From Microbacterium oxydans (GTDB lineage Bacteria > Actinomycetota > Actinomycetes > Actinomycetales > Microbacteriaceae): a stretch of 64,000 bases of DNA. The DNA lies in contig NZ_CP092891.1 of the NCBI RefSeq assembly GCF_026559675.1, positions 186,001-250,000 of the forward strand, in the 5' to 3' direction. The stretch's first letter is position 1; the number at the start of each line of letters is the position of its first letter. The position numbers and the translations under genes are program-made. This document shows, piece by piece, positions 55,669 through 64,000 of the stretch. A model generated the notes under the pieces. That model saw only the letters and a list, made by a program, of their open reading frames with translations, had not been told where the DNA came from and made no database searches.

Positions 55669-56447
55669 CGTGCCGCCTGCACGGCCTCGACGGGAGAGGG
55701 GTGCAGCAGCGAGGCGGCGTCGCGGTCCACGTGCACCTCGCAGTGGGAGTGCCGGCGCAGCACGGTGCACGGCCAGTGGGCGCTGATGGGCTCCTCGACG
55801 AGGGCGCGGACGGCTTCGGCCTTGCGCGCATCGGGGACGGCGCACACCAGGTGGGCACCGTTCATCAGGGCGGGGATGGTCAGCGTCAGCGCATGGGTGG
55901 GCACGGCGTCGAGGGTATCGAAGCACTCGTCGTCGACCTGCTGCACGCGGCTCGCCAGGTCGAGCTGCACGGTGCGCACGGGGCAGGGGTCGGTGAGGTC
56001 GGCGTCGGGCGGGTCGTTGAACGCGATGTGCCCGTTGACCCCGATGCCCAGGCACACCAGGTCGATGGGGCCCTCGGCGAGCAGCGCGGCGTACTCCTCG
56101 GTCGCGGCCTCCGTGCCGAGCTCGGTGCGCATCGGGTGGAAGGCGGCGGGCTGCACCGCGTCGACGAGGTGCGCGCGGAGCCAGTTGCCGAAGCGCTGGG
56201 GAGCCGCGACGTCGAGACCGATGTACTCGTCCATGTGCAGGATCGTGATGCGGTCCCACGGCACGTCGACCTCCGCGGCGAGGGCGCGGTAGACGTCGAG
56301 CTGACTCGGGGCGGCGGCGGCGATCATCCGTGCAGAGCCTCGCGCGGCCACGGCCTCGCGCAGCGTGTGCGCAGCCGATCGTGCGGCGGCGGCGCCCATC
56401 GCGGGGCGGTCGGGGTGGGCGTGCAGGGCGAACGTCGTCGTGCTCAT
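55665..56447 (-). CDS. nagB: Glucosamine-6-phosphate deaminase
   Basis: 260 residues. [10 protein letters not shown] (about 70-79) and [14 protein letters not shown] (about 134-147) are the NagB active-site motifs. Converts glucosamine-6-phosphate to fructose-6-phosphate and ammonia. First gene of the nagB-nagA-manD operon. The promoter (-35 TTGACT, -10 TACTCT) ends 8 nt before the ATG, so the mRNA is probably leaderless; a LacI-type operator fills the spacer. Confidence 0.92.
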   Translation of the reverse strand: MSTTTFALHAHPDRPAMGAAAARSAAHTLREAVAARGSARMIAAAAPSQLDVYRALAAEVDVPWDRITILHMDEYIGLDVAAPQRFGNWLRAHLVDAVQPAAFHPMRTELGTEAATEEYAALLAEGPIDLVCLGIGVNGHIAFNDPPDADLTDPCPVRTVQLDLASRVQQVDDECFDTLDAVPTHALTLTIPALMNGAHLVCAVPDARKAEAVRALVEEPISAHWPCTVLRRHSHCEVHVDRDAASLLHPSPVEAVQAAR

Positions 56448-56455
56448 GATTCGCA

Positions 56456-56483
56456 AGAGTAATGCAACCGCTTGCAAAGTCAA
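56456..56483 (-). promoter_or_regulatory. nagB promoter with LacI-type operator in the spacer
   Basis: Minus strand: TTGACT (56483-56478), 16-bp spacer, TACTCT (56461-56456). The palindrome TGCAACCGCTTGCA occupies 56463-56476, exactly the spacer. ATG follows after 8 nt. Confidence 0.75.
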
Positions 56484-56585
56484 GCCCCGGATCGCGATCG
56501 GATGCGGGGTGCGACGGGCGCGTCCGTGCTCCGCGCGCCCCTCCGATCGCGCGCGGCGGCGGTGCACGGGCTTAGTGTGTGTGAC

Positions 56586-57602
56586 GTGACAGGCAATAGG
56601 AAGCCGGCATCCGGTTCGGTGACGATCGGCGACATCGCGCGCGTGGCCGGGGTCTCGCGCTCGACGGTGTCGCGCGCGTTCAGCCGCCCCGAGCTGCTCA
56701 ACCCCGAGACGGTCCGGCGCGTGAAGGCGGCGGCCGAAGAACTCGGGTACGTCGTGAACCACGCGGCCCGAGCGCTGTCCACCGGACGCTTCGGCAACGT
56801 CGCCGTGGTCGTGCCCGATATCGCCAACCCGTTCTTCCCGCCGCTCGTGCGCCGCGTGCAGACCCTGGCCGACGCCGCCGGGTACGCGGTGTTCCTCGGC
56901 GACTCCGACGAGATCGCCGACCGCGAGGCCAACCTCACGTCGCGGCTCAGCGCCCAGGTCGAGGGCTTCGTGCTCGCCTCGCCGCGACTCGACGAGGAGC
57001 GCATCCGCGAGCTCGATGCCGCGCGGCCCGTGGTGCTCGTGAACCGCGACATCGACGGCCTGGCGCGGGTGCTCATCGACCCCAGCGGCGGGCTCGACGA
57101 GGCCGTGGCGCACCTGCACCGCCTCGGCCACCAGCGCGTCGTGTACCTCTCCGGGCCCCGCGAGTCGTGGTCCGACCAGCAGCGTCGGTCGGCTCTCGCC
57201 CGGGCCGCCGAGCGTGCGGGTCTCGAGGTGATCGTGCAGGAGCTCGGGCGTCCGAGCTCGGCCGCCGGGCGCGACGCGGTGGGCGGCATCCTCGCGTCCG
57301 AGGCGACCGCCGTCATCGCGTTCGACGACGTGGTCGCGCAGGGCGTCATGGCCGGGCTGGCCCTTCGCGGCATCGACGTGCCGCGCGACATCAGCGTGAT
57401 CGGATGCGACGACACCCTCGCCTCCGGCACGCATCCCGCACTCACCACGATCTCCGCGGCATCGGCTGCGGCGGGGGATGCCGCGGCCGAGCTGCTGCTC
57501 GGCATCCTCGCCGGCGGGGAGCGGTCGGATGCCCGCGTCACGATCGCCACGCACCTGGTCGTCCGGGCCACGACGGAGGCCGTGCACAGCATCGGCGGTT
57601 GA
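56586..57602 (+). CDS. LacI-family transcriptional regulator
   Basis: 338 residues from GTG 56586 (start uncertain; GTG 56577 is in frame, GTG 56619 would be too short). HTH and hinge at about 12-62: VTIGDIARVAGVSRSTVSRAF, split by the turn at G22, and ALSTGRFGNVAVVVPDIANPFF. The effector domain follows with FDDVVAQGVMAGL and ISVIGCDDT. It likely binds the TGCAACCGnTnGCA sites at 56463, 57606 and 60726 and releases them on an amino-sugar or sugar-acid signal. Divergent from nagB. Confidence 0.92.
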   Translation: MTGNRKPASGSVTIGDIARVAGVSRSTVSRAFSRPELLNPETVRRVKAAAEELGYVVNHAARALSTGRFGNVAVVVPDIANPFFPPLVRRVQTLADAAGYAVFLGDSDEIADREANLTSRLSAQVEGFVLASPRLDEERIRELDAARPVVLVNRDIDGLARVLIDPSGGLDEAVAHLHRLGHQRVVYLSGPRESWSDQQRRSALARAAERAGLEVIVQELGRPSSAAGRDAVGGILASEATAVIAFDDVVAQGVMAGLALRGIDVPRDISVIGCDDTLASGTHPALTTISAASAAAGDAAAELLLGILAGGERSDARVTIATHLVVRATTEAVHSIGG

Positions 57603-57628
57603 CCATGCAACCGGTCGCATGATTTACT
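57599..57628 (+). promoter_or_regulatory. Promoter with LacI operator before Gfo/Idh gene
   Basis: TTGACC (57599-57604), overlapping the regulator stop, and TTTACT (57623-57628), 18-bp spacing. TGCAACCGGTCGCA (57606-57619) lies inside. ATG 57636 follows after 7 nt, so the mRNA is probably leaderless. Confidence 0.65.
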
Positions 57629-57635
57629 GTCGCCC

Positions 57636-58637
57636 ATGCCTCGGATCGCGATCATCGGTGCCGCCCATCCGCACGTCGACTATGTGCTCGACGAGCTGAC
57701 CCGGGCCGACCGCGCCGACTTCGTGCTCGTCGGGGTGCAGGACTCCGACCGTGCGGTCGCCGAGCACCACGCCGCCCGATTCGGCGTCCCGGCGTACGAC
57801 CGGGCCGACGATCTGCTGGCCGAGGGCGTCGACATCGCGGTCATCGCCGGCGTGTACGGAGCTCGCGGCTCCGACGTCGTCGCCGCGCTCCGCGCCGGGG
57901 CCCACGTGCTCGCCGACAAGCCGCTGTGCACGACGCTTGACGAGCTCGACGAGATCGAGGCGGTCGCGGCGGAGGTCGGGCGCACCGTGAACCTGCTCCT
58001 CGAGAAGCGCGGCTACCCGGAGACGCTGGCCGCCCTCGACGTGGTCAGGGCGGGGGAGCTGGGCGACATCGTCGGCATCACCTCCTCCGGACCCCACAAG
58101 CTCAACCGCGACCAGCGTCCGGCGTGGTTCTTCGACCGCGCGCAGTACGGCGGCATCCTCACCGACCTCTCGGTGCACGATCTCGATGCCGCGCTGCTGT
58201 TCGCGCCCGCCGACGAGGGCGTCGTGCGCGGCGCCGTGTCCGCCCCGCTCGGCGGTGCGGAGGGATTCACCCGCTACGGGGCCGCGACTCTCACGACCCC
58301 GAACACGGTGGTCAGCGCGGAGGTCAGCTGGCTCACGCCGCAGGCCTCCGATGTGCACGGCGACTACCGCCTGCGACTGATCGGCACCCGCGGCACGGCG
58401 GAGATCTTCTGGGCACGCGGTCGCGTCGAGGTGACCACCGAGGACCGGGCGACGCGGGATCTCGATCTTCCGCCGGGTCTGCGTCCGGCGGAGGAGGCCC
58501 TCGACGCGTTCGCCGCCGGCCGCACCCCCGCGGTCGGCACGCGCGACTCCCTCGCGGCGACCCGGCTCGCGCTCCTCGCCCAGGAATCCGCCGACCGCGA
58601 CGGCGCCGCGCTCCCCTGGTCGCGCCTCTCAGACTGA
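57636..58637 (+). CDS. Gfo/Idh/MocA-family oxidoreductase (variant loop)
   Basis: 333 residues. The NAD loop reads IIGAAHPHVDYVLDEL, a variant of GxGxxG also seen in the genes at 59723 and 20371. DKPLC replaces EKP (about 90-94); a GGILTDLSVHDLDAALLF segment holds the expected Asp/His. Acts on a sugar or cyclitol. First of three dehydrogenase genes that lead into the importer at 60821. Confidence 0.88.
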   Translation: MPRIAIIGAAHPHVDYVLDELTRADRADFVLVGVQDSDRAVAEHHAARFGVPAYDRADDLLAEGVDIAVIAGVYGARGSDVVAALRAGAHVLADKPLCTTLDELDEIEAVAAEVGRTVNLLLEKRGYPETLAALDVVRAGELGDIVGITSSGPHKLNRDQRPAWFFDRAQYGGILTDLSVHDLDAALLFAPADEGVVRGAVSAPLGGAEGFTRYGAATLTTPNTVVSAEVSWLTPQASDVHGDYRLRLIGTRGTAEIFWARGRVEVTTEDRATRDLDLPPGLRPAEEALDAFAAGRTPAVGTRDSLAATRLALLAQESADRDGAALPWSRLSD

Positions 58638-58675
58638 CCCCGACGGACGCCCCGACGTCCATGACAGGAGACATC

Positions 58676-59707
58676 ATGACCGAAACGCTGCGCATCGCGA
58701 TCGTCGGCGCGGGGGTGATCGGCGCCGTCCACGCGCGTCTCGTCGCGGCCCTCGGCGACGCCGGTGCTCTCGCCGCGATCATCGACCTCGACGAGGTGAG
58801 GGGGCGGGCACTCGCCGAGCAGTACGGCGTCCCCTTCCACACCTCTGCGGCGGAGGCGTACCGCACGGAGGAGCTCGACCTCGCGGCGGTGTGCCTGCCC
58901 AGTGCCTTCCACGCGGACGCGGTGGTCGAGGCGCTGGAGGCCGGGCTGGACGTGATCGTCGAGAAGCCGATCGACGTCACCCTCGACGCGGCGGACCGCA
59001 TCCGCGCCGCGGAGCAGGCCTCCGGGCGCACGGTCTCCGTCATCAGTCAGCGCCGGTTCCAGCCGGTGGCCTCGTTCATCCGCCGGTCGATCGATGCCGG
59101 TGCGCTCGGACGCGTCACCTCGGGTGTCGTGGAGTCGGCCTTCTTCCGTCCGCAGGAGTATTACGAGTCCGGCGACTGGCGTGGTACCGCGGCGATCGAC
59201 GGCGGCGGGGCGCTCATGAACCAGGGCATCCACGCGCTCGACCTGCTGCTGTGGATGCTCGGCACCCCGGTGTCCGTGAGCGCGAAGACCGGTCGACTCG
59301 CCCACGAGGGCATCGAGGTCGAAGACGTCGCCGGCGCCACGATCGAGTTCGAGAGCGGAGCCATCGGGCTCCTGCTGGCCAGCACCGCCGCCTACCCCGG
59401 CCTGCCCGTGCGCCTCGCGGTGCACGGCTCGGAGGGGACCGCGGTGATGGAGAACGACGGGCTGTCGTTCTTCGCCTCGGCGACCGCGGACCAGCCGGAG
59501 GCGGACGCGCTGATCGAGCACGACGTCCCCGAGGGCTGGAGCGACGTCGACATGGCGCACCGTCGGCAGTACCTCGACGTGATCGAGGCGATCCGCGGCG
59601 GAAGCCGTCCCGCGATCACCACGGACGACGGGCGCCGCGCGCTGCAGGTCGTGCTCGCCGTGTACGAGTCCGCCCGCACCGGTCGTCCCGTCGACCTCCA
59701 CGAGTGA
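58676..59707 (+). CDS. Gfo/Idh/MocA-family dehydrogenase (inositol dehydrogenase-like)
   Basis: 343 residues from ATG 58676 (AGGAGA upstream; ATG 58661 is less likely). Classical IVGAGVIGAVHARL loop, EKPIDVT (about 96-102) and GGGALMNQGIHALDLLLW with the catalytic-type His. Likely oxidises the imported sugar or its acid. 38 bp after the preceding dehydrogenase. Confidence 0.9.
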   Translation: MTETLRIAIVGAGVIGAVHARLVAALGDAGALAAIIDLDEVRGRALAEQYGVPFHTSAAEAYRTEELDLAAVCLPSAFHADAVVEALEAGLDVIVEKPIDVTLDAADRIRAAEQASGRTVSVISQRRFQPVASFIRRSIDAGALGRVTSGVVESAFFRPQEYYESGDWRGTAAIDGGGALMNQGIHALDLLLWMLGTPVSVSAKTGRLAHEGIEVEDVAGATIEFESGAIGLLLASTAAYPGLPVRLAVHGSEGTAVMENDGLSFFASATADQPEADALIEHDVPEGWSDVDMAHRRQYLDVIEAIRGGSRPAITTDDGRRALQVVLAVYESARTGRPVDLHE

Positions 59708-59722
59708 AAGAGGATGAGAGAC

Positions 59723-60586
59723 ATGGAAACGAAGAACGTCGCGATCGTCGGCATCGAGAACAGCCACGCCGAGGAGATCATCCGGTATCTCAACGTCGAG
59801 CAGCCTGCCGATGTCCCGGTGCGCGTCGTCGCGCTCGTCGCCGGTGAGGACGAGCGCACCCGCGAGCTCGCGGAGCTCGGCGGCATCGAGCGGATCGTCG
59901 CCGCGTCGTCGGACCTGCTCGGGAGCATCGACGCCCTCATCGTCACGTCCCGCGACGGGGCGCAGCATCGCGCCCACGCGGTCCCCTTCCTCGAGGCCGG
60001 CACTCCCGTCTGGGTCGACAAGCCGCTCGCGGCGAGCGTCGCAGACGCGCAGGAGATCGTCGCCGCGGCCGAGCGCGGGGGCGTCGCCCTCACCTCGTCG
60101 TCCGCGCTGCGGTGGGTGGCCGACACGGATGCGGTCGCCGAGAGCCTGCGCTCGATCGGTGAGCTCCAGGCCGTCACCGTGACCGGACCGGCGGACGCCT
60201 CCAGCCCGCACAGCGGCATCTTCTTCTACGGCATCCACATCGCCGACGTCGCGCAGCGGCTGGTCCCCGGGGAGCCGGAGGATATCGACGTGCAGCGCCT
60301 TCCCGGGGGCGTCGTCGCGCGCTACCGGGTCGACGGGGTGCTCGTGACGCTGGAGTTCATCCGTCCCGACGGCGACGGTCAGGTGCCGTTCCGGGCGACG
60401 GCCGTCGGCGGCCACGGCGTGGTCGGTCGCGACATCGTGCTCGGCGCCGACTACGTGCAGCCGGGGGTGGACGCCTTCGCCCGGATGCTCGCATCGGGAG
60501 AGCGCCCGATCCCCGAGGCGCAGCTGCTGGCACCGATCGCGGTGCTCGAAGCGGTCGCCCGCGCGGAGGCCACGATCTCGGTCTGA
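59723..60586 (+). CDS. Gfo/Idh/MocA-family oxidoreductase, short variant
   Basis: 287 residues from ATG 59723; ATG 59714 abuts an AAAGAGG site and is less likely. Variant loop VGIENSHAEEII, then DKPLAAS (about 100-106). Shorter than family norm (330-380), chiefly in the C-terminal domain, where a GIFFYGIHIADVAQRL segment keeps the His. May be a partner or a diverged enzyme of the same pathway. A 234-bp gap with a LacI-regulated promoter follows. Confidence 0.84.
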   Translation: METKNVAIVGIENSHAEEIIRYLNVEQPADVPVRVVALVAGEDERTRELAELGGIERIVAASSDLLGSIDALIVTSRDGAQHRAHAVPFLEAGTPVWVDKPLAASVADAQEIVAAAERGGVALTSSSALRWVADTDAVAESLRSIGELQAVTVTGPADASSPHSGIFFYGIHIADVAQRLVPGEPEDIDVQRLPGGVVARYRVDGVLVTLEFIRPDGDGQVPFRATAVGGHGVVGRDIVLGADYVQPGVDAFARMLASGERPIPEAQLLAPIAVLEAVARAEATISV

Positions 60587-60719
60587 GAGTCTGCAACGCG
60601 GTGCAGAGAGTTCGCGCCGCGGTGCTCGGGTCGGCTGCTCCGCGCGCTCCGAGAGCGCGAAAACTGCCTGGTAATCAAACAGAAACAAAACCGTTACACC
60701 CTCTTCAACGAAGAAGCCC

Positions 60720-60748
60720 TTGTAATGCAACCGATTGCACGTTAGCGT
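60720..60748 (+). promoter_or_regulatory. Promoter with LacI operator before the second importer
   Basis: TTGTAA (60720-60725) and TAGCGT (60743-60748), 17-bp spacing, with TGCAACCGATTGCA (60726-60739) in the spacer. Unlike the other two LacI sites, a ~65-nt leader with GGAGGAAC follows. The region before it (60661-60720) is AT-rich. Confidence 0.75.
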
Positions 60749-60820
60749 GAGATTCGGTTGGACCACCCGTTCATCGGGCTCCTGTCGGAGCCCGTCGAAG
60801 AAGACCATGGAGGAACGAGA

Positions 60821-62101
60821 ATGGCAAGACGCACCCTGATCGCGGCCGCTGCTTCACTGGCCGCGGTGCTGGCCGTCACCGGCTGCAGCTCCGGCGCCGG
60901 GAACGACTCGGAAGGCGATGCCGAGAGCGGAGACCTCCGCGTGTGGCTGATGCAGGACTCCGTGTCCGAGGATGCGGTCGCGTGGCTCGAAGACGAGTTC
61001 GCCGCCCAGAACCCCGGATCCACGCTGACCGTCGAGATGCAGCCCTGGGACGACATCGTCTCGCGGCTGCAGACCTCGCTCGCGAGCAAGTCCGAGACGC
61101 CCGACATCGTGGAGATCGGCAACACCAAGACCGCCACGTTCGCCAACGTCGGCGCTCTCGCCGACATCTCCGACCTGTACGAGGAGGTCGACGGCGATGA
61201 CCTGATCCCGAGCTTCATCGACCAGGCGACCCTCGACGGCAAGACCTACGCCTACCCGCTCTACGCGGGCACCAGCGTCGTGTTCTACCGCACCGACCTG
61301 CTCGAGAAGGCCGGCATCCCCGCTCCCGAGACGCTCGACGACCTCGTCGCCGCGGCCGGTGCCGTGCAGAAGGCGAACCCCGACGGCGTCGACGGCTTTA
61401 AGGGCATCTACTTCCCCGTGGTCGACGTGCACGGGCTCGAGGGGTGGCTGTTCTCCCACGGTGCGAACTACGCCGAGGAGAAGGACGGTGCCTGGGTCAG
61501 CGGACTCGACACCCCGGAGGCCAAGGCGGCTCTCGAGCAGATGCAGACCATCTGGCAGGGCTCCGCTCTCGGTGCGCTCGACGCCAAGGAGACCGCGGGC
61601 AACCCGTGGGTGCCGTACAACAACGGCGAGGTCGCGATGTTCTCCTACCGCGTCTTCGCGCAGGACAGCATCTCGCCCGAGCTCGCCGACGTCACCGGCG
61701 TCATGGCGCTCCCGCCCGTCGAGGCCGGCGGCGAGAGCCACCAGTTCCTCGGCGGATCGAACGTCGGCATCGCGGCGAACTCCTCCCAGCAGGGACTCGC
61801 CAAGAAGGCGATGAAGCTCATCCTCAGCAAGGACTTCATGAGCCAGCTCGCCGAGGACTCCGGATGGGTCCCGGGCAACACCACGTTCGCGTCCGCCATC
61901 CCCGACGGCATCGTCGACGCGGAGCTGCAGCAGCAGATCGCCGAGACGAGTGCGCTCACCCCGGCCGCCCCGAACTGGGCGATCGTGGAGGGCAACAACA
62001 TCCCGGTCGATCTCTACTCGGCGATCGCGAAGGGTGAGGACATCGACGCGGTCGTCACGCGCATCGGCGCGAAGATCGAAGCGACCCTCAACGCCGACTG
62101 A
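60821..62101 (+). CDS. ABC sugar-importer substrate-binding lipoprotein
   Basis: 426 residues. Lipobox AVTGC, lipidated Cys at residue 22. Family-1 solute-binding fold: SEDAVAWLEDEFAAQNPG, PDIVEIGNTKTATFAN, FLGGSNVGIAANS. It delivers a sugar to the two permeases that overlap downstream. GGAGGAAC precedes the ATG. LacI-controlled; ligand probably a chitin- or uronate-derived sugar given nagAB and manD nearby (inference). Confidence 0.93.
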   Translation: MARRTLIAAAASLAAVLAVTGCSSGAGNDSEGDAESGDLRVWLMQDSVSEDAVAWLEDEFAAQNPGSTLTVEMQPWDDIVSRLQTSLASKSETPDIVEIGNTKTATFANVGALADISDLYEEVDGDDLIPSFIDQATLDGKTYAYPLYAGTSVVFYRTDLLEKAGIPAPETLDDLVAAAGAVQKANPDGVDGFKGIYFPVVDVHGLEGWLFSHGANYAEEKDGAWVSGLDTPEAKAALEQMQTIWQGSALGALDAKETAGNPWVPYNNGEVAMFSYRVFAQDSISPELADVTGVMALPPVEAGGESHQFLGGSNVGIAANSSQQGLAKKAMKLILSKDFMSQLAEDSGWVPGNTTFASAIPDGIVDAELQQQIAETSALTPAAPNWAIVEGNNIPVDLYSAIAKGEDIDAVVTRIGAKIEATLNAD

Positions 62102-63081
62102 TGATGGCCACTCCCGTGATCGACCTCGAGGTCGCCCCCGAGGCACCTCCGCAGCAGTCCGTTCCCCGCGCGCGCGCCCGCCGCGCGCGGGGAGCGCTGC
62201 TCCCGTACCTGCTGATCACGCCGCTGCTCGTGGCCGTGATGATCGCGCTCGGCTGGCCGCTGCTGCAGCAGTTCCTGATGTCGCTGCAGAAGTTCGGGCT
62301 CGCCCAGCAGTTCGGCAAGGAGCCCGAATGGGTCGGCCTGGCGAACTACGGACGCATCCTAGCCGACCCGAACATGTGGGTCGTGTTCTTCCGCTCGGTG
62401 CTCTTCTGCGCCGTGTGCGCCTCGCTGTCGATGGTGATCGGGATGCTGCTCGCGCTGCTGCTGACCAAGGTGAGCAGGTGGGCGCGGATCGCCCTGCAGA
62501 TCACACTGCTGCTCGTGTGGGCGACGCCGGCGCTGGTGACGATGGTCATCTGGCAGTGGCTGTTCGACGCCCGCTACGGACTGGTGAACTGGATCCTGGC
62601 GCGCATCGGCTTCCCCGACATGGCCGGCTTCCCGTGGACGTCCACCCCGATGGGAGTGTTCACGATCGCGGCGATCACCGTGATCTGGGGCAGCCTGCCG
62701 CTGATCGTGTTCATGATCTACTCCGCCCTCACCCAGGTGCCCAACGAGGTGCTCGAGGCGGCGCAGCTCGACGGCGCCGGGCCCTGGACGCGCTTCCGTC
62801 ACGTCACGCTGCCGCTCATCACCCCGGCGGTAATGATCGTCGGACTGCTGCAGATCGTGTGGGACCTGCGCGTGTTCACGCAGATCTACGTGCTGCAGCA
62901 GGCGGGCGTCTCGATCGAGGAGACCAACCTCCTCGGCACCTACATCTACCGGATCGGCATCGGGCAGGGCGAGTACGGCGATGCGTCGGCCCTCGCCACG
63001 ATCGTGCTGATCCTCACCCTGCTGCTCACCTGGAAGTACATCGCCAAGATGTTCGCCCAGCAGAAGGAGGTCTCGGAATGA
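62101..63081 (+). CDS. ABC sugar-importer permease (MalF type)
   Basis: 326 residues; ATG 62101 overlaps the SBP stop (TGATG), ATG 62104 is possible. A ~35-residue Arg/Ala-rich cytoplasmic start precedes six membrane helices. EAA loop VLEAAQLDGAGPWTRFRHV (about 218-236). Pairs with the next permease, overlapping as ATGA. No ATPase gene in the locus. Confidence 0.93.
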   Translation: MMATPVIDLEVAPEAPPQQSVPRARARRARGALLPYLLITPLLVAVMIALGWPLLQQFLMSLQKFGLAQQFGKEPEWVGLANYGRILADPNMWVVFFRSVLFCAVCASLSMVIGMLLALLLTKVSRWARIALQITLLLVWATPALVTMVIWQWLFDARYGLVNWILARIGFPDMAGFPWTSTPMGVFTIAAITVIWGSLPLIVFMIYSALTQVPNEVLEAAQLDGAGPWTRFRHVTLPLITPAVMIVGLLQIVWDLRVFTQIYVLQQAGVSIEETNLLGTYIYRIGIGQGEYGDASALATIVLILTLLLTWKYIAKMFAQQKEVSE

Positions 63082-63983
63082 GCGTCCCGACCATGACCAG
63101 GACCACCGACATCCCCGCCGTCGTCCCTCCGCGCTCGCGGCGGACGATCGGCAGCCGCAACGACACGCGGCGGCGCACCTGGAACGGTGTCGCGGTCGTC
63201 GCCGCGTTCTTCCTCGTGTTCCCCATCTACTGGATGGTGAACACCGCGCTCTCCGAGAACGAGGAGCTCTTCTCGCGCACACCGCGGTTCTTCCCCTTCC
63301 CGCTGAGCTTCGACAGCTTCGCCGGCATCCTCGCCGACCGCGGCTTCTGGTCGGCGCTCGGGATGAGTGCCGGAGTGACCGCCGTCGTGGTGGTCGTCGC
63401 GGTGCTGTTCGGGTTCTTCGCGGCGATCGCGGTGAGCCGGTTCCGCTTCAAGGGCGGCGGCTTCATCATCCTGCTCGTGCTCATCGTGCAGATGATCCCC
63501 ACCGAGGCGCTGTTCATCTCGCAGTTCCGCATGCTGGACGGCTGGAACCTGCTGAACTCGGTCGGCGGTCTGTCGCTGCTCTACATCGGCGCGGTCGTGC
63601 CGTTCACGGTATGGCTGCTGCGCGGCTTCATCCACGGCATCCCCGCGGAGCTCGAGGAGGCCGCGATGGTCGACGGATGCAGCCGCTTCGGGGCGTTCAT
63701 GCGGGTCACGCTGCCGCTGCTCGGACCGGGCATCGTCACGGCGTCCGTCTTCTCCTTCCTGCAGGCGTGGAACGAGTACACGCTCGCCCTCGTCGTCATG
63801 ACGAAGCCGGGCAACGCCACCCTGCCGCTGTGGCTGCAGACCTTCAGCAGCGAGCTGTCGGCCACCGACTGGGCGGGCATCATGGCCGGTGCCACGCTGA
63901 TCTCGGTGCCCGTCGTCATCCTGTTCCTGTTCGTGCAGGGGCGCCTCGGTGCCGGGATGATGGCCGGAGCCGTGAAGGGCTGA
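63078..63983 (+). CDS. ABC sugar-importer permease (MalG type)
   Basis: 301 residues from ATG 63078. Six membrane helices after a polar N-terminus (about 1-38). EAA loop ELEEAAMVDGCSRFGAFMRV (about 192-211) and FLQAWNEYTLALVV near 230. Completes the second sugar importer. The window ends 17 bp after its stop, so further operon genes cannot be seen. Confidence 0.93.
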   Translation: MSVPTMTRTTDIPAVVPPRSRRTIGSRNDTRRRTWNGVAVVAAFFLVFPIYWMVNTALSENEELFSRTPRFFPFPLSFDSFAGILADRGFWSALGMSAGVTAVVVVVAVLFGFFAAIAVSRFRFKGGGFIILLVLIVQMIPTEALFISQFRMLDGWNLLNSVGGLSLLYIGAVVPFTVWLLRGFIHGIPAELEEAAMVDGCSRFGAFMRVTLPLLGPGIVTASVFSFLQAWNEYTLALVVMTKPGNATLPLWLQTFSSELSATDWAGIMAGATLISVPVVILFLFVQGRLGAGMMAGAVKG

Positions 63984-64000
63984 CGCGCCGGACACGTCGA

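Noticed and set aside
53246..55858. Open frame joining manD to sequence across nagA
   Set aside because: Only the part after ATG 54484 is protein-like; the upstream part is Arg/Pro-rich shadow of nagA in another frame.

Overview
The window is a 64 kb piece of a very GC-rich (about 70%) actinobacterial chromosome. Densely packed genes, frequent ATGA/GTGA start-stop overlaps, GTG starts, short or absent leaders and many sugar ABC importers fit the Microbacteriaceae, most likely Microbacterium. That placement is inferred from composition and gene style; no rRNA or marker gene is present. I see no rRNA, tRNA, CRISPR array, transposase or phage integrase.

Layout. 1-6 kb: a LysM exported protein (cut by the window edge), a two-component system, and a divergent LolD/FtsX-type ABC exporter. 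6-11 kb: a small membrane protein, a PepE / DcuAB-type / ThrE operon and an SGNH hydrolase. 11-15 kb: a glycan segment (UDP-GlcNAc 2-epimerase, GT2 glycosyltransferase) and an MFS efflux gene; the GT2 and MFS genes each carry a single-base frameshift. 15-20 kb: an acidic protein, a GH15 enzyme, CorA, and an ECF sigma factor coupled to a one-TM exported protein. 20-30 kb: a sugar or polyol locus with a ROK regulator, two Gfo/Idh/MocA dehydrogenases, an ABC importer (SBP and two permeases), an epimerase-like protein, a DapA-like aldolase and a 2-hydroxyacid dehydrogenase. 30-34 kb: a GNAT protein, a Tat-exported beta-helix protein and an SDR.

34-51 kb is a catabolic regulon. A FadR-type GntR regulator lies beside a peptide/opine-type ABC importer, a ceramidase-like hydrolase, an SDR-enolase-SDR operon, an SDR-SnoaL operon and a hydroxyacid dehydrogenase-FAH hydrolase operon. 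The palindrome TGCTATAGCA or a close variant lies in front of each of these units. The gene set resembles the non-phosphorylating (diketo-hydrolase) pathways for acid sugars. Inside it sits a PIN-domain toxin-antitoxin pair flanked by a 61-bp direct repeat of the 3' end of the preceding SDR gene, followed by a zinc-ribbon nuclease-like gene divergent from dinB.

51-64 kb: an SMP-30 lactonase-like gene with a coiled-coil membrane protein, then an amino-sugar/uronate locus. A nagB-nagA-manD operon is divergent from a LacI regulator, which is followed by three Gfo/Idh/MocA dehydrogenases and a second sugar ABC importer. A LacI-type operator TGCAACCGnTnGCA lies between the -35 and -10 elements of three promoters here, so one repressor probably controls the whole locus.
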